A DNA stretch of 44,682 nucleotides, from the NCBI RefSeq assembly GCF_005925345.1, contig NZ_SSHJ01000030.1, positions 1 through 44,682 of the forward strand, given 5' to 3'. The translations under genes were made by a program, and so were the position numbers. Below, one piece after another: positions 32,801-39,745 of this stretch; within the stretch, counting starts at the first letter, position 1; each line of letters opens with the position of its first letter. The notes beneath the pieces were generated by a model, which did no database searches, had not been told where the DNA came from, and saw only the letters and a program-made list of their open reading frames with translations. This stretch comes from Pedobacter ureilyticus (GTDB lineage Bacteria > Bacteroidota > Bacteroidia > Sphingobacteriales > Sphingobacteriaceae).

Positions 32801-32929
32801 AATCCTTTAATTTCGCCTTTGGCCATTGTAATGATTGGCGGTTTAATTAGCTCAACTTTGTTGTCGAGAATTATTACGCCAGTGGTTTATAAACTGATGC
32901 CGCCAAAGATTGAAAAAGCGGAAGTTTAA
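29873..32929 (+). CDS. RND-family efflux pump, inner membrane transporter (AcrB-like)
   Basis: This 1018-residue proton-driven pump has the usual RND plan: helix 1 at residues about 12-32, a large periplasmic porter domain, helices 2-6, helix 7 near 520-545, a second porter domain and five final helices. The proton-relay Asp pair is present as Asp397/Asp398 in LLVDDSIVVVENIERW. PRAEDPDMNPPNFPVVVVYPGAS near the start and GIEVKNTILLVDFTNQL in the C half are characteristic. It lacks the charged metal-site residues usual in CzcA-type helix 4, so small organic compounds are the more likely cargo. It completes the TetR - TolC - adaptor - pump set, but 395 bases of repeats lie before it. Confidence 0.94.
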   Translation: MKISDYAVKNYQFTLIMVLMVMALGITTILNMPRAEDPDMNPPNFPVVVVYPGASPKDMEELVVKPLEKRIYGLDDIKTIKTTIRDGLMVAIVEYKYGVNVDDKYQELVREINSERPNLPQEIYAMDVQKISPSDVNILQVALVSENASRDKLKTAAEELQDQLEKIPSLKNVEIVGLPDQLVKVDLDLEKLALLRIPVTQIANAIQSEVANIPGGSIDAGTKSFNVKTSGNYQSIDEIKNTIVASSGGKNTTLKDVAKVYFDYSQDKHITRLNGFRTVFVVAAQKVGGNITQTQEAYLPVLSAFKKTLPSNIDQQVMFDQADNVNNRLGGLGIDFGIAICLVLITLLPLGTRASLVVMVSIPLSLAIGIILINLLGFSLNQLSIVGLVVSLGLLVDDSIVVVENIERWMRDGHNRLTATLMATKQIGLAVMGCTAALVIAFMPLMFMPEASGEFIRSLPVAVICSVIASMLVALTVVPFLSSKILKPHADVHGNIFLRTLQKIIHGSYAKVLDKALHKPWLTIFVGVAVFVGSLALIPVIGFSLFPASEKPQFIIAVSTPLQSNLKYTDSITKQIEKEIKEIPEVKYFASNVGKGNPRIYYNLLQTNERTDFAEIFVLLHEDVRADKKVELIEKLRAKWSPYLGAKVEVKDFEQGQPIISPVEVRVFGENLDTLRKLAGKVENMLLKTEGTIYTNNPLKNLKSDIKVEINKEKALALGVPMVNIDRTVRMAIAGFEVGKFLNPKSSGDDYNILLTTKYASNPNLNVFDNLYVNNVQGTAIPLSQLASLKLETSALSINHQNKVRTISVNSFVQKGYLNDKVIQDVETQMAKMKLPAGYHFEMGGEVESRNQSFGGFGSIILVTLFMFVAVLVLEFKTFKSTLIVLSVIPLGIVGAVLALLVTGNSLSFVATIGIVALAGIEVKNTILLVDFTNQLRAEGKELNEAIEEAGEVRFLPIILTSLTAIGGLLPIALSSNPLISPLAIVMIGGLISSTLLSRIITPVVYKLMPPKIEKAEV

Positions 32930-32958
32930 GGCTGAAGATTTTGTCTTTTATAGTGTGA

Positions 32959-33056
32959 CCTTCGGAGTTTTTAACTCCGAAGGCTTACCCGAAAAATGAT
33001 AGGTGGGAATTAGAAATTCCCCGATAGGTAGTTCGACATTACAAATGTCGAACAGC
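32959..33056. repeat. Hairpin repeat unit 1 (constant loops, varying stems)
   Basis: It holds three hairpins in a row. CCTTCGGAGTT and AACTCCGAAGG enclose TTT (32959-32983). GGGAAT and ATTCCC enclose TAGAA (33005-33021). GTTCGACAT and ATGTCGAAC enclose TACAA (33031-33053). The last two and their spacer CCGATAGGTA recur in order at 33707-33755 and, slightly changed, at 33950-33996. Confidence 0.85.
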
Positions 33057-33107
33057 AAGAAGTTTATCACTCTTATTTTCAATATACATTATTCGTGTCT
33101 TCATAAA

Positions 33108-33386
33108 TCAAAACCAAAGTTTATTCATTTCACTTAAAAATAGTTTGTCTGAGATTGGAAATTTAGAACTTAGAACAGAGTCTATTCCACATTTCGGACA
33201 AATTGCGGTTTCACCGTTAGCAATGTTTTCTTCAATCCAATCTTCAATTTCTTTAGGTTGAAATGTCTGTTCACAATAAAAACAACCACACAAATTACTG
33301 GCGAGAATTTCGTCTTTATGTGAAGAACAACTTTTATGTACTTGTTCTAAAAAGTCCCTACTATATTTAGTTTCTGTCGGTTCCAT
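33108..33386 (-). CDS. Small cytoplasmic protein with a CxxC/CPKCG zinc site
   Basis: This is a 92-residue protein from the ATG at 33386 (MEPTETKYSRDFLEQ). The frame extends seven codons upstream, but those residues do not fit. LCGCFYCEQTF and ICPKCGIDSVL hold four cysteines spaced for one zinc knuckle. EQVHKSCSSHKDEI and KEIEDWIEEN fit a small, widespread family annotated only as cytoplasmic protein, in which the knuckle and the DSVL phrase are conserved. The function is unknown. It stands alone between two blocks of hairpin repeats, in the most repeat-dense part of the window, and may be an accessory gene. Confidence 0.75.
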   Translation of the reverse strand: MEPTETKYSRDFLEQVHKSCSSHKDEILASNLCGCFYCEQTFQPKEIEDWIEENIANGETAICPKCGIDSVLSSKFPISDKLFLSEMNKLWF

Positions 33387-33623
33387 ACACTTGCTGGTAA
33401 CTCTCAAATATAAGCAATATCCTCTACCTTTAAAATTAAAAAATACTTGGTTTAGCTATGATTTAAGCAGGGTTTTTAAAAAAAAAATGAGCTTGCGTTT
33501 CTTGAGTCCGATTTAAGAGAATACTACCGAAAAAACGCCATTCGATTTTCCATTTAACTTTATCTAAAGTGCTAAATATCCCTGTTAAGTCTTTCTCGCC
33601 TATTTGTGTGTACATACTGAGCT

Positions 33624-33758
33624 CTTCGGAGTTTGTAACTCCGAAGTCTTATCATAGGATTTTTAATCCGAACAATAAGCAAAGCAAAAGATTTGGTTGT
33701 ATAAGTGGGAATTAGAAATTCCCCGATAGGTAGTTCGGCATTACAAATGTCGAACAGC
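33624..33758. repeat. Hairpin repeat unit 2
   Basis: It holds four hairpins. CTTCGGAGTT/AACTCCGAAG encloses TGT (33624-33646). GGATT/AATCC encloses TTT (33657-33669). GGGAAT/ATTCCC encloses TAGAA (33707-33723). GTTCGGCAT/ATGTCGAAC encloses TACAA (33733-33755) with one G-T pair. It has the same order and spacer words as unit 1, plus AATCCGAACAATAAGCAAA, which recurs in unit 3. Confidence 0.85.
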
Positions 33759-33762
33759 GAGT

Positions 33763-33895
33763 GTGTTCGAAACCTGCCAACATAAAGTCCGTAGGACTGA
33801 AATTATGCTGGCAATATGAATAGAGGTAATAAGAAAACCGCAGAGCGGTGATATTATTTCATTTTTATTGCACAATAATTTAATGTTTCGAACAC
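33763..33895. repeat. Palindromic element with GTGTTCGAAAC ends (copy B)
   Basis: The outer arms are GTGTTCGAAAC (33763-33773) and GTTTCGAACAC (33885-33895), identical to the ends of copy A at 3691-3790. As there, TCTAATTTTT follows. The core is different. It holds GCCAACATA/TATGCTGGC with an inner AGTCC-GTA-GGACT hairpin, and an ACCGC-AGA-GCGGT hairpin. It lies between hairpin units 2 and 3. Confidence 0.78.
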
Positions 33896-33900
33896 GTCTA

Positions 33901-33999
33901 ATTTTTAATCCGAACAGTAAGCAAAACAAATGCTATAATTGCGTAGACGTGAATTAGAATTCCCAGATAAGTAGTTCGACATTACAAATGTCGAACAGC
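33901..33999. repeat. Hairpin repeat unit 3
   Basis: It starts with TTTTTAATCCGAACAGTAAGCAAA (close to 33661-33684 of unit 2), then GAATTAGAATTC and the perfect hairpin GTTCGACAT/ATGTCGAAC enclosing TACAA (33974-33996). The first half of the GGATT hairpin is missing, as if the GTGTTCGAAAC element had cut into it. Confidence 0.75.
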
Positions 34000-34044
34000 A
34001 AGATAACGCAATTATAGGGCGCACTAATCAACTTTATGCTGTAG

Positions 34045-35184
34045 CTACCGCTCACTTCGCTCATCCATATTCAAATCAGTATCGAACGGACTTTTGGTAA
34101 ACGGGTAGATAGATTGTTTAATGAACCCTTTTGGATAAGAAGCTTCGTGCACCCCCGTTCCTGCTGGCCATTTCTTATCTGGCAAATAATAAGTGCCAAA
34201 CATTATATCAATAAAAGGGAAAATTGATGCAAAGTTGTGGCCGTAATATTTGGGGTCTTCGCAATGGTGCCAATGGTGGTATTGTGGCGTAGTAAAAATG
34301 TATTTAATAAAGCCAAAGTTGATGCGGGTGTTGGCATGGATTAATACCGCATGGATAGCAATAAAAACAATGTAAACATTAAACACCGTAGCCGAAAAAC
34401 CTAAAATATAAAGTGGAATAAAAGTCATCGCTCTGGTAAAAAAGATATCGATAAAGTGCGTTCTGCTACCAGCTAGCCAATCCATGTTTTGTGTAGAGTG
34501 GTGAATGGAATGAAAACGCCACAAATATACCCGGCTGTGGAAAGTTCTGTGTGCCCAATATTGGAACAAATCAGTTGTGAAGAAAGCCAAAAATAACGCT
34601 ACAATAAATGGCAAACCTTGTACCCAAGCGTGCAGGTTTTCTAAACCAATCCAGCCAAAAAATAAAACCGCAGGTTTTTGTGTAACGATACCAAAAAATT
34701 GGATAAATAAATGGCTAATCACAAAATAGGTTAAATCGGTACGCCACTCTTCGTGAAACTTGGTTTGCGATTTGTTTTTTGGGAAAAACAATTCTAAGGG
34801 TACAAAGATAGCCACCATCAAAAGCAAGTCTAGTATCATCCAATCTAAACCAAAATGCCAATCTGTTTTCACTACATCTCTGCCGTTTAAGGTAAGGGCA
34901 CCTAGCACAATTGCTAATCCGGTAATAGACGTACCTATTAAAGCCAGTTTTATTTTTTTGCTTAGTAATAAACTTAATGCGGCAAAGAAAAATGAGGCAA
35001 TTACCCCAAAAATCATCAAAGCTTCGGCAATGCTTTTGGTATAAACTTCTCTAAATTCTGGTGTGGTTAATTGCTCTGGATACCTAAAGCAGAATACGGC
35101 CAACAGTACTAAAACTGCTAAAAAAATAGATAAGTACCCACTGATTTGTCCTTGCCCAACCTTAAGGCGTTTGTTTGTAGTCAT
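34045..35184 (-). CDS. Fatty acid hydroxylase / sterol desaturase superfamily membrane di-iron enzyme
   Basis: This 379-residue integral membrane oxygenase has N-terminal helices at about residues 16-35 and 50-130. The FA_hydroxylase domain (about 195-335) has the histidine boxes HRTFH (His212, His216), HSIHHS (His225, His228, His229) and HHWHH (His303, His304, His306, His307). These bind two irons and hydroxylate or desaturate a lipid chain. The extra N-terminal membrane part makes it longer than the core domain. It is divergent from lpxK across 140 bases, so a role in modifying an acyl chain of an envelope lipid is attractive but not shown. The last residues (MDERSER) derive from a GAGCGAAGTGAGCG-type repeat and may be a stop-codon readjustment. 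Confidence 0.9.
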   Translation of the reverse strand: MTTNKRLKVGQGQISGYLSIFLAVLVLLAVFCFRYPEQLTTPEFREVYTKSIAEALMIFGVIASFFFAALSLLLSKKIKLALIGTSITGLAIVLGALTLNGRDVVKTDWHFGLDWMILDLLLMVAIFVPLELFFPKNKSQTKFHEEWRTDLTYFVISHLFIQFFGIVTQKPAVLFFGWIGLENLHAWVQGLPFIVALFLAFFTTDLFQYWAHRTFHSRVYLWRFHSIHHSTQNMDWLAGSRTHFIDIFFTRAMTFIPLYILGFSATVFNVYIVFIAIHAVLIHANTRINFGFIKYIFTTPQYHHWHHCEDPKYYGHNFASIFPFIDIMFGTYYLPDKKWPAGTGVHEASYPKGFIKQSIYPFTKSPFDTDLNMDERSER

Positions 35185-35280
35185 TCAACATTCAAGTTTA
35201 AAGTTCAATGATAATCAAAAAGCATTTAAGTTACTAAACACCCAAACTTATACTTTACAAATAAAAGTTGTAAATATCGT

Positions 35281-35314
35281 TTGGTTATCATTAGGCAAAT
35301 ATTCAGTAGTTTTG
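35281..35314 (+). promoter_or_regulatory. Complete Bacteroidota promoter for the lpxK operon
   Basis: TTG (35281-35283), 23 bases, then TAGTTTTG (35307-35314): both elements match the TTG / TAnnTTTG consensus. The ATG of lpxK at 35325 is only 10 bases beyond the box, so the transcript would be nearly leaderless. Confidence 0.7.
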
Positions 35315-35324
35315 CATAAATTGT

Positions 35325-36386
35325 ATGCTAAAATACCTACGCCTTTTACTATTGCCATTTAACGTGGTTTATGCCTTGGTGGTATATGTGCGTAATCTGT
35401 TTTTCGATTGGGGTATTTTTCAATCTGCCAGTTTCGATATGCCCATTATCTGTGTGGGTAATTTGGCTGTAGGCGGCTCGGGCAAAACTCCCACTACAGA
35501 ATATCTAGTGAGGCTACTAAGCGAATACAAAGTAGCCATATTAAGCAGAGGCTATGGTAGGAAGACTAAAGGTTTTGTTTTGGCCAACGATGCCGCAACG
35601 GCCGAAACCATAGGTGATGAGCCTTTACAGTATTACCGCAAATTCAAAAATGTAACCGTTGCGGTTTGCGAAGACAGGGTAAAGGGTATCCAAAAATTAA
35701 AGGATGAGCACGAGGTAATTTTGCTAGATGATGCCTACCAGCATCGTAAAGTGCAAGCAGGATTTAATGTATTGCTTTTCGAGTTCTCCAAAATTACAAG
35801 GTTTCAAATGTTGATGCCTGCGGGAAACCTGAGAGAACCTTTTTCGGGAGTAAAAAGAGCACAGGCGGTGCTTATTACGAAATCGCCATCAAAAATCTCG
35901 GATAAAATCAAGGCTGAAATTTCTAATAAGCTTCGTCTAACAAGTCAACAAGAGCTGGCTTTTTCTTGCATTGGGTATCAAAAACTGAAACATCTTTATA
36001 CGGGCGAAGAAATACGATTAGAAGCAGAGCAAGAAGTGTTTTTGTTAACAGGTATTGCCAATACAGCGCCTTTAAAGCAGTATTTAGCAGCTCAGCAAGT
36101 AAATATTCACCCGTTCGAATATCCAGATCATCATCGTTTTACAGAGAAAGAAATAGCAGCCCTACTAACCGACTATAAAAGGCATCCGGCAAAGAAAAAA
36201 ATCATCCTAACAACAGAAAAAGACGGGCAACGTTTATTAGATGATAAATTAAGAGATTTACTGTTAAATTTGCCAATATATTACCTGCCAATTGCTACAG
36301 AAATTAACGCAGCCGACAAATGCAGGTTTGACCAAAAAATATTAGACTATGTTGCAAGCGCTAAACGATTCGATAAAATACATTAA
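35325..36386 (+). CDS. lpxK: Tetraacyldisaccharide 4'-kinase (lipid A synthesis)
   Basis: This 353-residue inner-membrane kinase phosphorylates the 4' position of the lipid A disaccharide, giving lipid IVA. An N-terminal hydrophobic helix (about residues 5-24) anchors it. A P-loop follows at residues 50-56 in VGNLAVGGSGKTPTTEYL. The family motifs ILSRGYGRKTKG and GDEPLQYYRKF are present, and so is LLDDAYQHRKVQ. The length fits the LpxK family. Its last 38 bases overlap the next gene, purine nucleoside phosphorylase, in another frame. It shows that the organism makes lipid A. An antisense hydroxylase gene lies divergently upstream. Confidence 0.96.
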   Translation: MLKYLRLLLLPFNVVYALVVYVRNLFFDWGIFQSASFDMPIICVGNLAVGGSGKTPTTEYLVRLLSEYKVAILSRGYGRKTKGFVLANDAATAETIGDEPLQYYRKFKNVTVAVCEDRVKGIQKLKDEHEVILLDDAYQHRKVQAGFNVLLFEFSKITRFQMLMPAGNLREPFSGVKRAQAVLITKSPSKISDKIKAEISNKLRLTSQQELAFSCIGYQKLKHLYTGEEIRLEAEQEVFLLTGIANTAPLKQYLAAQQVNIHPFEYPDHHRFTEKEIAALLTDYKRHPAKKKIILTTEKDGQRLLDDKLRDLLLNLPIYYLPIATEINAADKCRFDQKILDYVASAKRFDKIH

Positions 36387-37164
36387 AAATAAAATAGGAG
36401 AATTTGAACCAGAAATAGGCATTGTTCTTGGAACTGGCTTAGGGGGCTTGGTAAACGAAATTGAGGTGCAGCATAGCATTATGTATTCGAGTATCCCTAA
36501 TTTTCCCATTTCTACTTTAGAGTTTCACTCTGGTAAATTGATTTTTGGAATGTTAAAAGGCAAAAAAGTAGTGGCTATGCAAGGCCGTTTGCATTTTTAC
36601 GAAGGCTACAGCATGCAGCAAATTACTTTTCCCATTAGGGCAATGAAACTGTTGGGTATCAAATACCTTTTCGTATCTAATGCTGCGGGGTCTTTAAATC
36701 CAGCATTTAAAAAAGGCGATTTAATGATCATCAACGATCACATTAATTTACAGCCAGAAAGCCCGTTGCGAGGGTTAAATAATGAAGATTTTGGGCCTCG
36801 TTTTCCAGACATGAGCCAGCCTTATAATAAGGAATTAATTGCAAAAGCCTCAAAAATTGCACAGGATGAAAATATAACATGTCATCAGGGCGTTTATGTA
36901 TCGGTAACAGGGCCAAACCTCGAAACTAGAGCAGAATATAAGTATTTGCGTATTATTGGTGGCGATGCCGTAGGAATGAGCACTGTGCCCGAAGTAATTG
37001 TAGCCAACCACATGAGTATACCCGTTTTTGCAATTTCTGTTTTAACCGACGAAGGTTTTCCGGAAGACTTACAACCCGTAAGCTTAGAAGAAATTATTGC
37101 TACTGCGGCTAAGGCGGAACCCCAAATGACCAAAGTTTTAAGTCAGCTTATCTCCACTCTATAA
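36349..37164 (+). CDS. punA: Purine nucleoside phosphorylase (trimeric PNP-I type)
   Basis: This 271-residue cytosolic enzyme cleaves purine (deoxy)nucleosides with phosphate to the base and (deoxy)ribose 1-phosphate. The phosphate-binding Gly loop GIVLGTGLGGLVNEI (about residues 22-36) is present, as are MQGRLHFYEGYS (about 77-88), the AAGSLNPAFKKGDLMI segment (about 116-131), and the late GMSTVPEVIVANH and VLTDEGFPEDL. Length and motifs match the trimeric PNP family, not DeoD. The ATG lies 38 bases inside lpxK, and MLQALNDSIKYIKNKI is the usual family start, so the overlap is real. The stop overlaps the following ATG as TAATG. Confidence 0.93.
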   Translation: MLQALNDSIKYIKNKIGEFEPEIGIVLGTGLGGLVNEIEVQHSIMYSSIPNFPISTLEFHSGKLIFGMLKGKKVVAMQGRLHFYEGYSMQQITFPIRAMKLLGIKYLFVSNAAGSLNPAFKKGDLMIINDHINLQPESPLRGLNNEDFGPRFPDMSQPYNKELIAKASKIAQDENITCHQGVYVSVTGPNLETRAEYKYLRIIGGDAVGMSTVPEVIVANHMSIPVFAISVLTDEGFPEDLQPVSLEEIIATAAKAEPQMTKVLSQLISTL

Positions 37165-39173
37165 TGCAGAAATTATTTGTAGCTGTACTTTTCTTTTTTT
37201 TGGTGGGTTTTACCAATGCTTTTGCACAAGATTTAAAAACTTCTATTGCTGGCAATAAGGAACTAGATTCGTTGCGTAAAAAGGAGCAGGCCGGTAAAGA
37301 TTCGGTAGTTTTTACCTCCAAATATATCCGTTATACCACAAAAAGGCTTACTAAAGACAGTATACAGACGATACCTTTAGATACCACTTTAACAGGGATA
37401 CAGAATTTTAGCCCAATAGCACAACCACGTAAGCCTACAGTAGGTACAGGTTTGGTGGGTTTGGCGGCTACGCCATTGTTGTTCGAGCCTATCAAAACCA
37501 TTGGATTCGATGCGGGTTTCCATTCTTTAGATTTGTATAAGTTTACCCACGATGATATCAAGTTTTACCGAGCCCGGTCTCCTTTTACCAGCTTGTCTTA
37601 CATTAGTGCGGGCGATAATGTGCAGTTGCTAAAAATTATCCATTCGCAGAACATTAAACCTAACTGGAACTTTGGAGCCAATTTTAACAGGATTGGTGCA
37701 AATGGTTTTTATAAGCACCAGCGTGGCGATGTGCTTAATGGCACTTTGTTTACTTGGTACCAGACTAAAAATAAACGTTACAATATTTGGGTAGATGCCG
37801 TTTTTAATACCATGAAGGCACAAGAAAATGGATCTATTTTGAAAGATAGCATCATATTTACGCAACAAGGCAATAATTTGATTACCAAAGAAGCAGAGCC
37901 TGTGAGATTAAATACTGCTCGCCAGCTTTATAGAGATAATTCGGTTATGATTAGGCAAAGTTATTTTGTAGGTCGTATAGATAGCACTGCAAATAGTACT
38001 ACCCAAAATATTTTGCCTACCAACAAAATTACACACACCTTTACCTATACTAATAGCTCGTTTAGTTTTAAAAAAGATGAAGCAGACGAAGAGGGTGTTT
38101 TTCCATCTGTAGCAGTTGCCGATTTGGTTTTTACCAATGATACCACCAACGTAAAGCACATACAGAACGAGTTTATTTACAGCTTTTTCTTGCGTGCAAA
38201 AAATAGTGCTACCATTAAAAACGAATTAAAGGTAGATGCAGGGATTAGAAATGATATTTACAGTTTTAAGCAACAGGTTTTGCAAAACGATGGAAGTATC
38301 TTCTACAGCCGTAATTTTAATGCGCAAAACTCTACCTTATTAGGTGCTTTGGGTTATCGTTTTAGTAACAAAGTGGATGTTAATTTAGATGTGCAACAGA
38401 TATTTCAAGGCCGTAATGCGGGAGATTATCTTTATGAGGCAAAAAGTAACTTTGCCTTGAATGAAAAGACTGGTAAAATAGTGATGAGTGTTTATACGCA
38501 GAACAAATCACCAGAAGAGATTTTTAACCGGTATTATGGTAACCATTACCAATGGGATAAAAGAAATGATTTCTCTAGAACTAAAACTACCAATTTTACT
38601 TTTGCCTATCTCAATAACCTTTTAAAGTTAGATGCAAGCGCTTCTTATAATCTAATTAGCAATCACCTTTATTTTGTGCCATCTACCGATTTAGATAAAG
38701 CCATTGTGCCCACACAATTTGATGGAGAAATTAGTCTGTTGCAAATCAAAATAGGCAAACAGTTAGACGCCGGCAGTTTTCACGTTACCGCTTTTGGCGT
38801 TTACCAAAAAACCGATCAACAAGATATTTTGCTTACTCCAGAAATTTACCTTTTTGGAAGTATTTATAAAGACCAAACCTTTTTTAAAACACTAAAAACT
38901 CAAATTGGAGTAGATATTTTCTACAATGATACTTATTTGGCGAAATCTTACGCGATTGCGGCAAGTCAGTTTTATAACGGTAGAGACATTACTTTTAGCT
39001 CAAAGCCCATTGTAGACGCTTGGGTAAAAATTGGTTTAAGAAGGGCGAACGTTTTTGCTAAATATCAATATGCTAATCAGGGTTTGTTTAGTGGCGGTTA
39101 TTATACGGTTAACCGTTATCCAATGCCAGATCGTTTGCTTACCCTTGGGTTTACTTGGAATTTCTACGACTAA
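37164..39173 (+). CDS. Putative porin (Bacteroidota outer-membrane beta-barrel family)
   Basis: This 669-residue protein has a signal peptide (MQKLFVAVLFFFLVGFTNAFAQ). About residues 110-669 alternate amphipathic strands and polar turns, and the end LLTLGFTWNFYD is an aromatic closing strand. The overall pattern matches the family labelled putative porin, which is often encoded next to lpxK/PNP or similar housekeeping genes in this phylum. It starts on the last base of the PNP stop (TAATG). The cargo is unknown. The link to lipid A synthesis is suggestive because both act at the outer membrane. Confidence 0.82.
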   Translation: MQKLFVAVLFFFLVGFTNAFAQDLKTSIAGNKELDSLRKKEQAGKDSVVFTSKYIRYTTKRLTKDSIQTIPLDTTLTGIQNFSPIAQPRKPTVGTGLVGLAATPLLFEPIKTIGFDAGFHSLDLYKFTHDDIKFYRARSPFTSLSYISAGDNVQLLKIIHSQNIKPNWNFGANFNRIGANGFYKHQRGDVLNGTLFTWYQTKNKRYNIWVDAVFNTMKAQENGSILKDSIIFTQQGNNLITKEAEPVRLNTARQLYRDNSVMIRQSYFVGRIDSTANSTTQNILPTNKITHTFTYTNSSFSFKKDEADEEGVFPSVAVADLVFTNDTTNVKHIQNEFIYSFFLRAKNSATIKNELKVDAGIRNDIYSFKQQVLQNDGSIFYSRNFNAQNSTLLGALGYRFSNKVDVNLDVQQIFQGRNAGDYLYEAKSNFALNEKTGKIVMSVYTQNKSPEEIFNRYYGNHYQWDKRNDFSRTKTTNFTFAYLNNLLKLDASASYNLISNHLYFVPSTDLDKAIVPTQFDGEISLLQIKIGKQLDAGSFHVTAFGVYQKTDQQDILLTPEIYLFGSIYKDQTFFKTLKTQIGVDIFYNDTYLAKSYAIAASQFYNGRDITFSSKPIVDAWVKIGLRRANVFAKYQYANQGLFSGGYYTVNRYPMPDRLLTLGFTWNFYD

Positions 39174-39185
39174 AGGTTGAGAATT

Positions 39186-39217
39186 GCTGAGTGCTGAGTG
39201 CTGAGTGCTGAGTGCTG
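39186..39217. repeat. Heptamer tandem array (GCTGAGT)4
   Basis: Four perfect GCTGAGT units plus GCTG, starting 12 bases after the putative porin stop. The unit length of seven equals that of the next array 69 bases away. Confidence 0.93.
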
Positions 39218-39285
39218 GAAAAAGTGGTAAACAAGTTAGTGATAACTTTGAAACAATAAAAACAATTAAGCTATAAAGCAATTTT

Positions 39286-39334
39286 CCCTAAACCCTAAAC
39301 CCTAAACCCTAAACCCTAAACCCTAAACCCTAAA
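39286..39334. repeat. Heptamer tandem array (CCCTAAA)7, identical to the plant telomere unit
   Basis: Seven perfect copies of CCCTAAA (TTTAGGG on the other strand), ending two bases before the stop codon (39337-39339) of the convergent membrane protein gene. It is embedded in ordinary bacterial sequence, so it is not a chromosome end. Confidence 0.95.
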
Positions 39335-39336
39335 TC

Positions 39337-39738
39337 CTATTTGGCAATTCTTCCTGCAAAGTAGGCTACTGGTAAATAAGCCCCAGCTAAATCTACAATG
39401 GTAAACCAAATAGGAGAGGGAACAATTACGATCATCCATATTCCCCCTGTTAAAAAGACAGCGCCAATTACCATTGCTAAAATAATTTTCTTAGTGGCTA
39501 TTCTAGCGGCAATGTAAGCACCAACAAAAGTGCCTATGGCATGTGCTAAAAAAGGGAAGATAAAGTGTTTTGGTTCCATTAAATACATTCCGGCCTTTAA
39601 GCCTTCTTCTGTAGTTAAGTCTACCCCGGCTGGAGGGGCAATAATATTTCCACTTACCATAATAATGGCACCATTTACTAAACTGCCAAATACAATCCCG
39701 GCAATTATTGCAATTATATTTCTTAGTATTGGAGGCAT
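39337..39738 (-). CDS. Small four-helix membrane protein of unknown function
   Basis: This 133-residue inner-membrane protein has hydrophobic helices at about residues 5-30, 58-80, 83-105 and 108-130. LTTEEGLKAGMYLMEPKHFIFPFLAHAIGTFVGAYIAARI is the most distinctive part. I recognise the style (small Bacteroidota membrane protein with a conserved HA-x-G-T-F-x-G-A phrase) but not a function. It is downstream of the DUF4180 gene on the same strand (7 bases apart), so the two are probably co-transcribed. The CCCTAAA array begins just beyond its stop. Confidence 0.75.
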   Translation of the reverse strand: MPPILRNIIAIIAGIVFGSLVNGAIIMVSGNIIAPPAGVDLTTEEGLKAGMYLMEPKHFIFPFLAHAIGTFVGAYIAARIATKKIILAMVIGAVFLTGGIWMIVIVPSPIWFTIVDLAGAYLPVAYFAGRIAK

Positions 39739-39745
39739 AATTTTA

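Noticed and set aside
29873..32929. CzcA-type heavy-metal pump
   Set aside because: The helix-4 region has the DDSIVVVENIERW pattern of drug/lipophile pumps rather than the metal-pump pattern, and no metal-binding His run is seen.
33463..33615. 50-residue open frame on the minus strand (MYTQIGEKDLTGIF...)
   Set aside because: It has an ATG and stop, but lies in repeat-rich DNA, ends in a poly-Phe run from an A tract, and matches no family I know. It could be a gene relic.
39286..39334. Eukaryotic telomere or contamination
   Set aside because: Both flanks are ordinary genes of the same organism type, and the array is internal and short.
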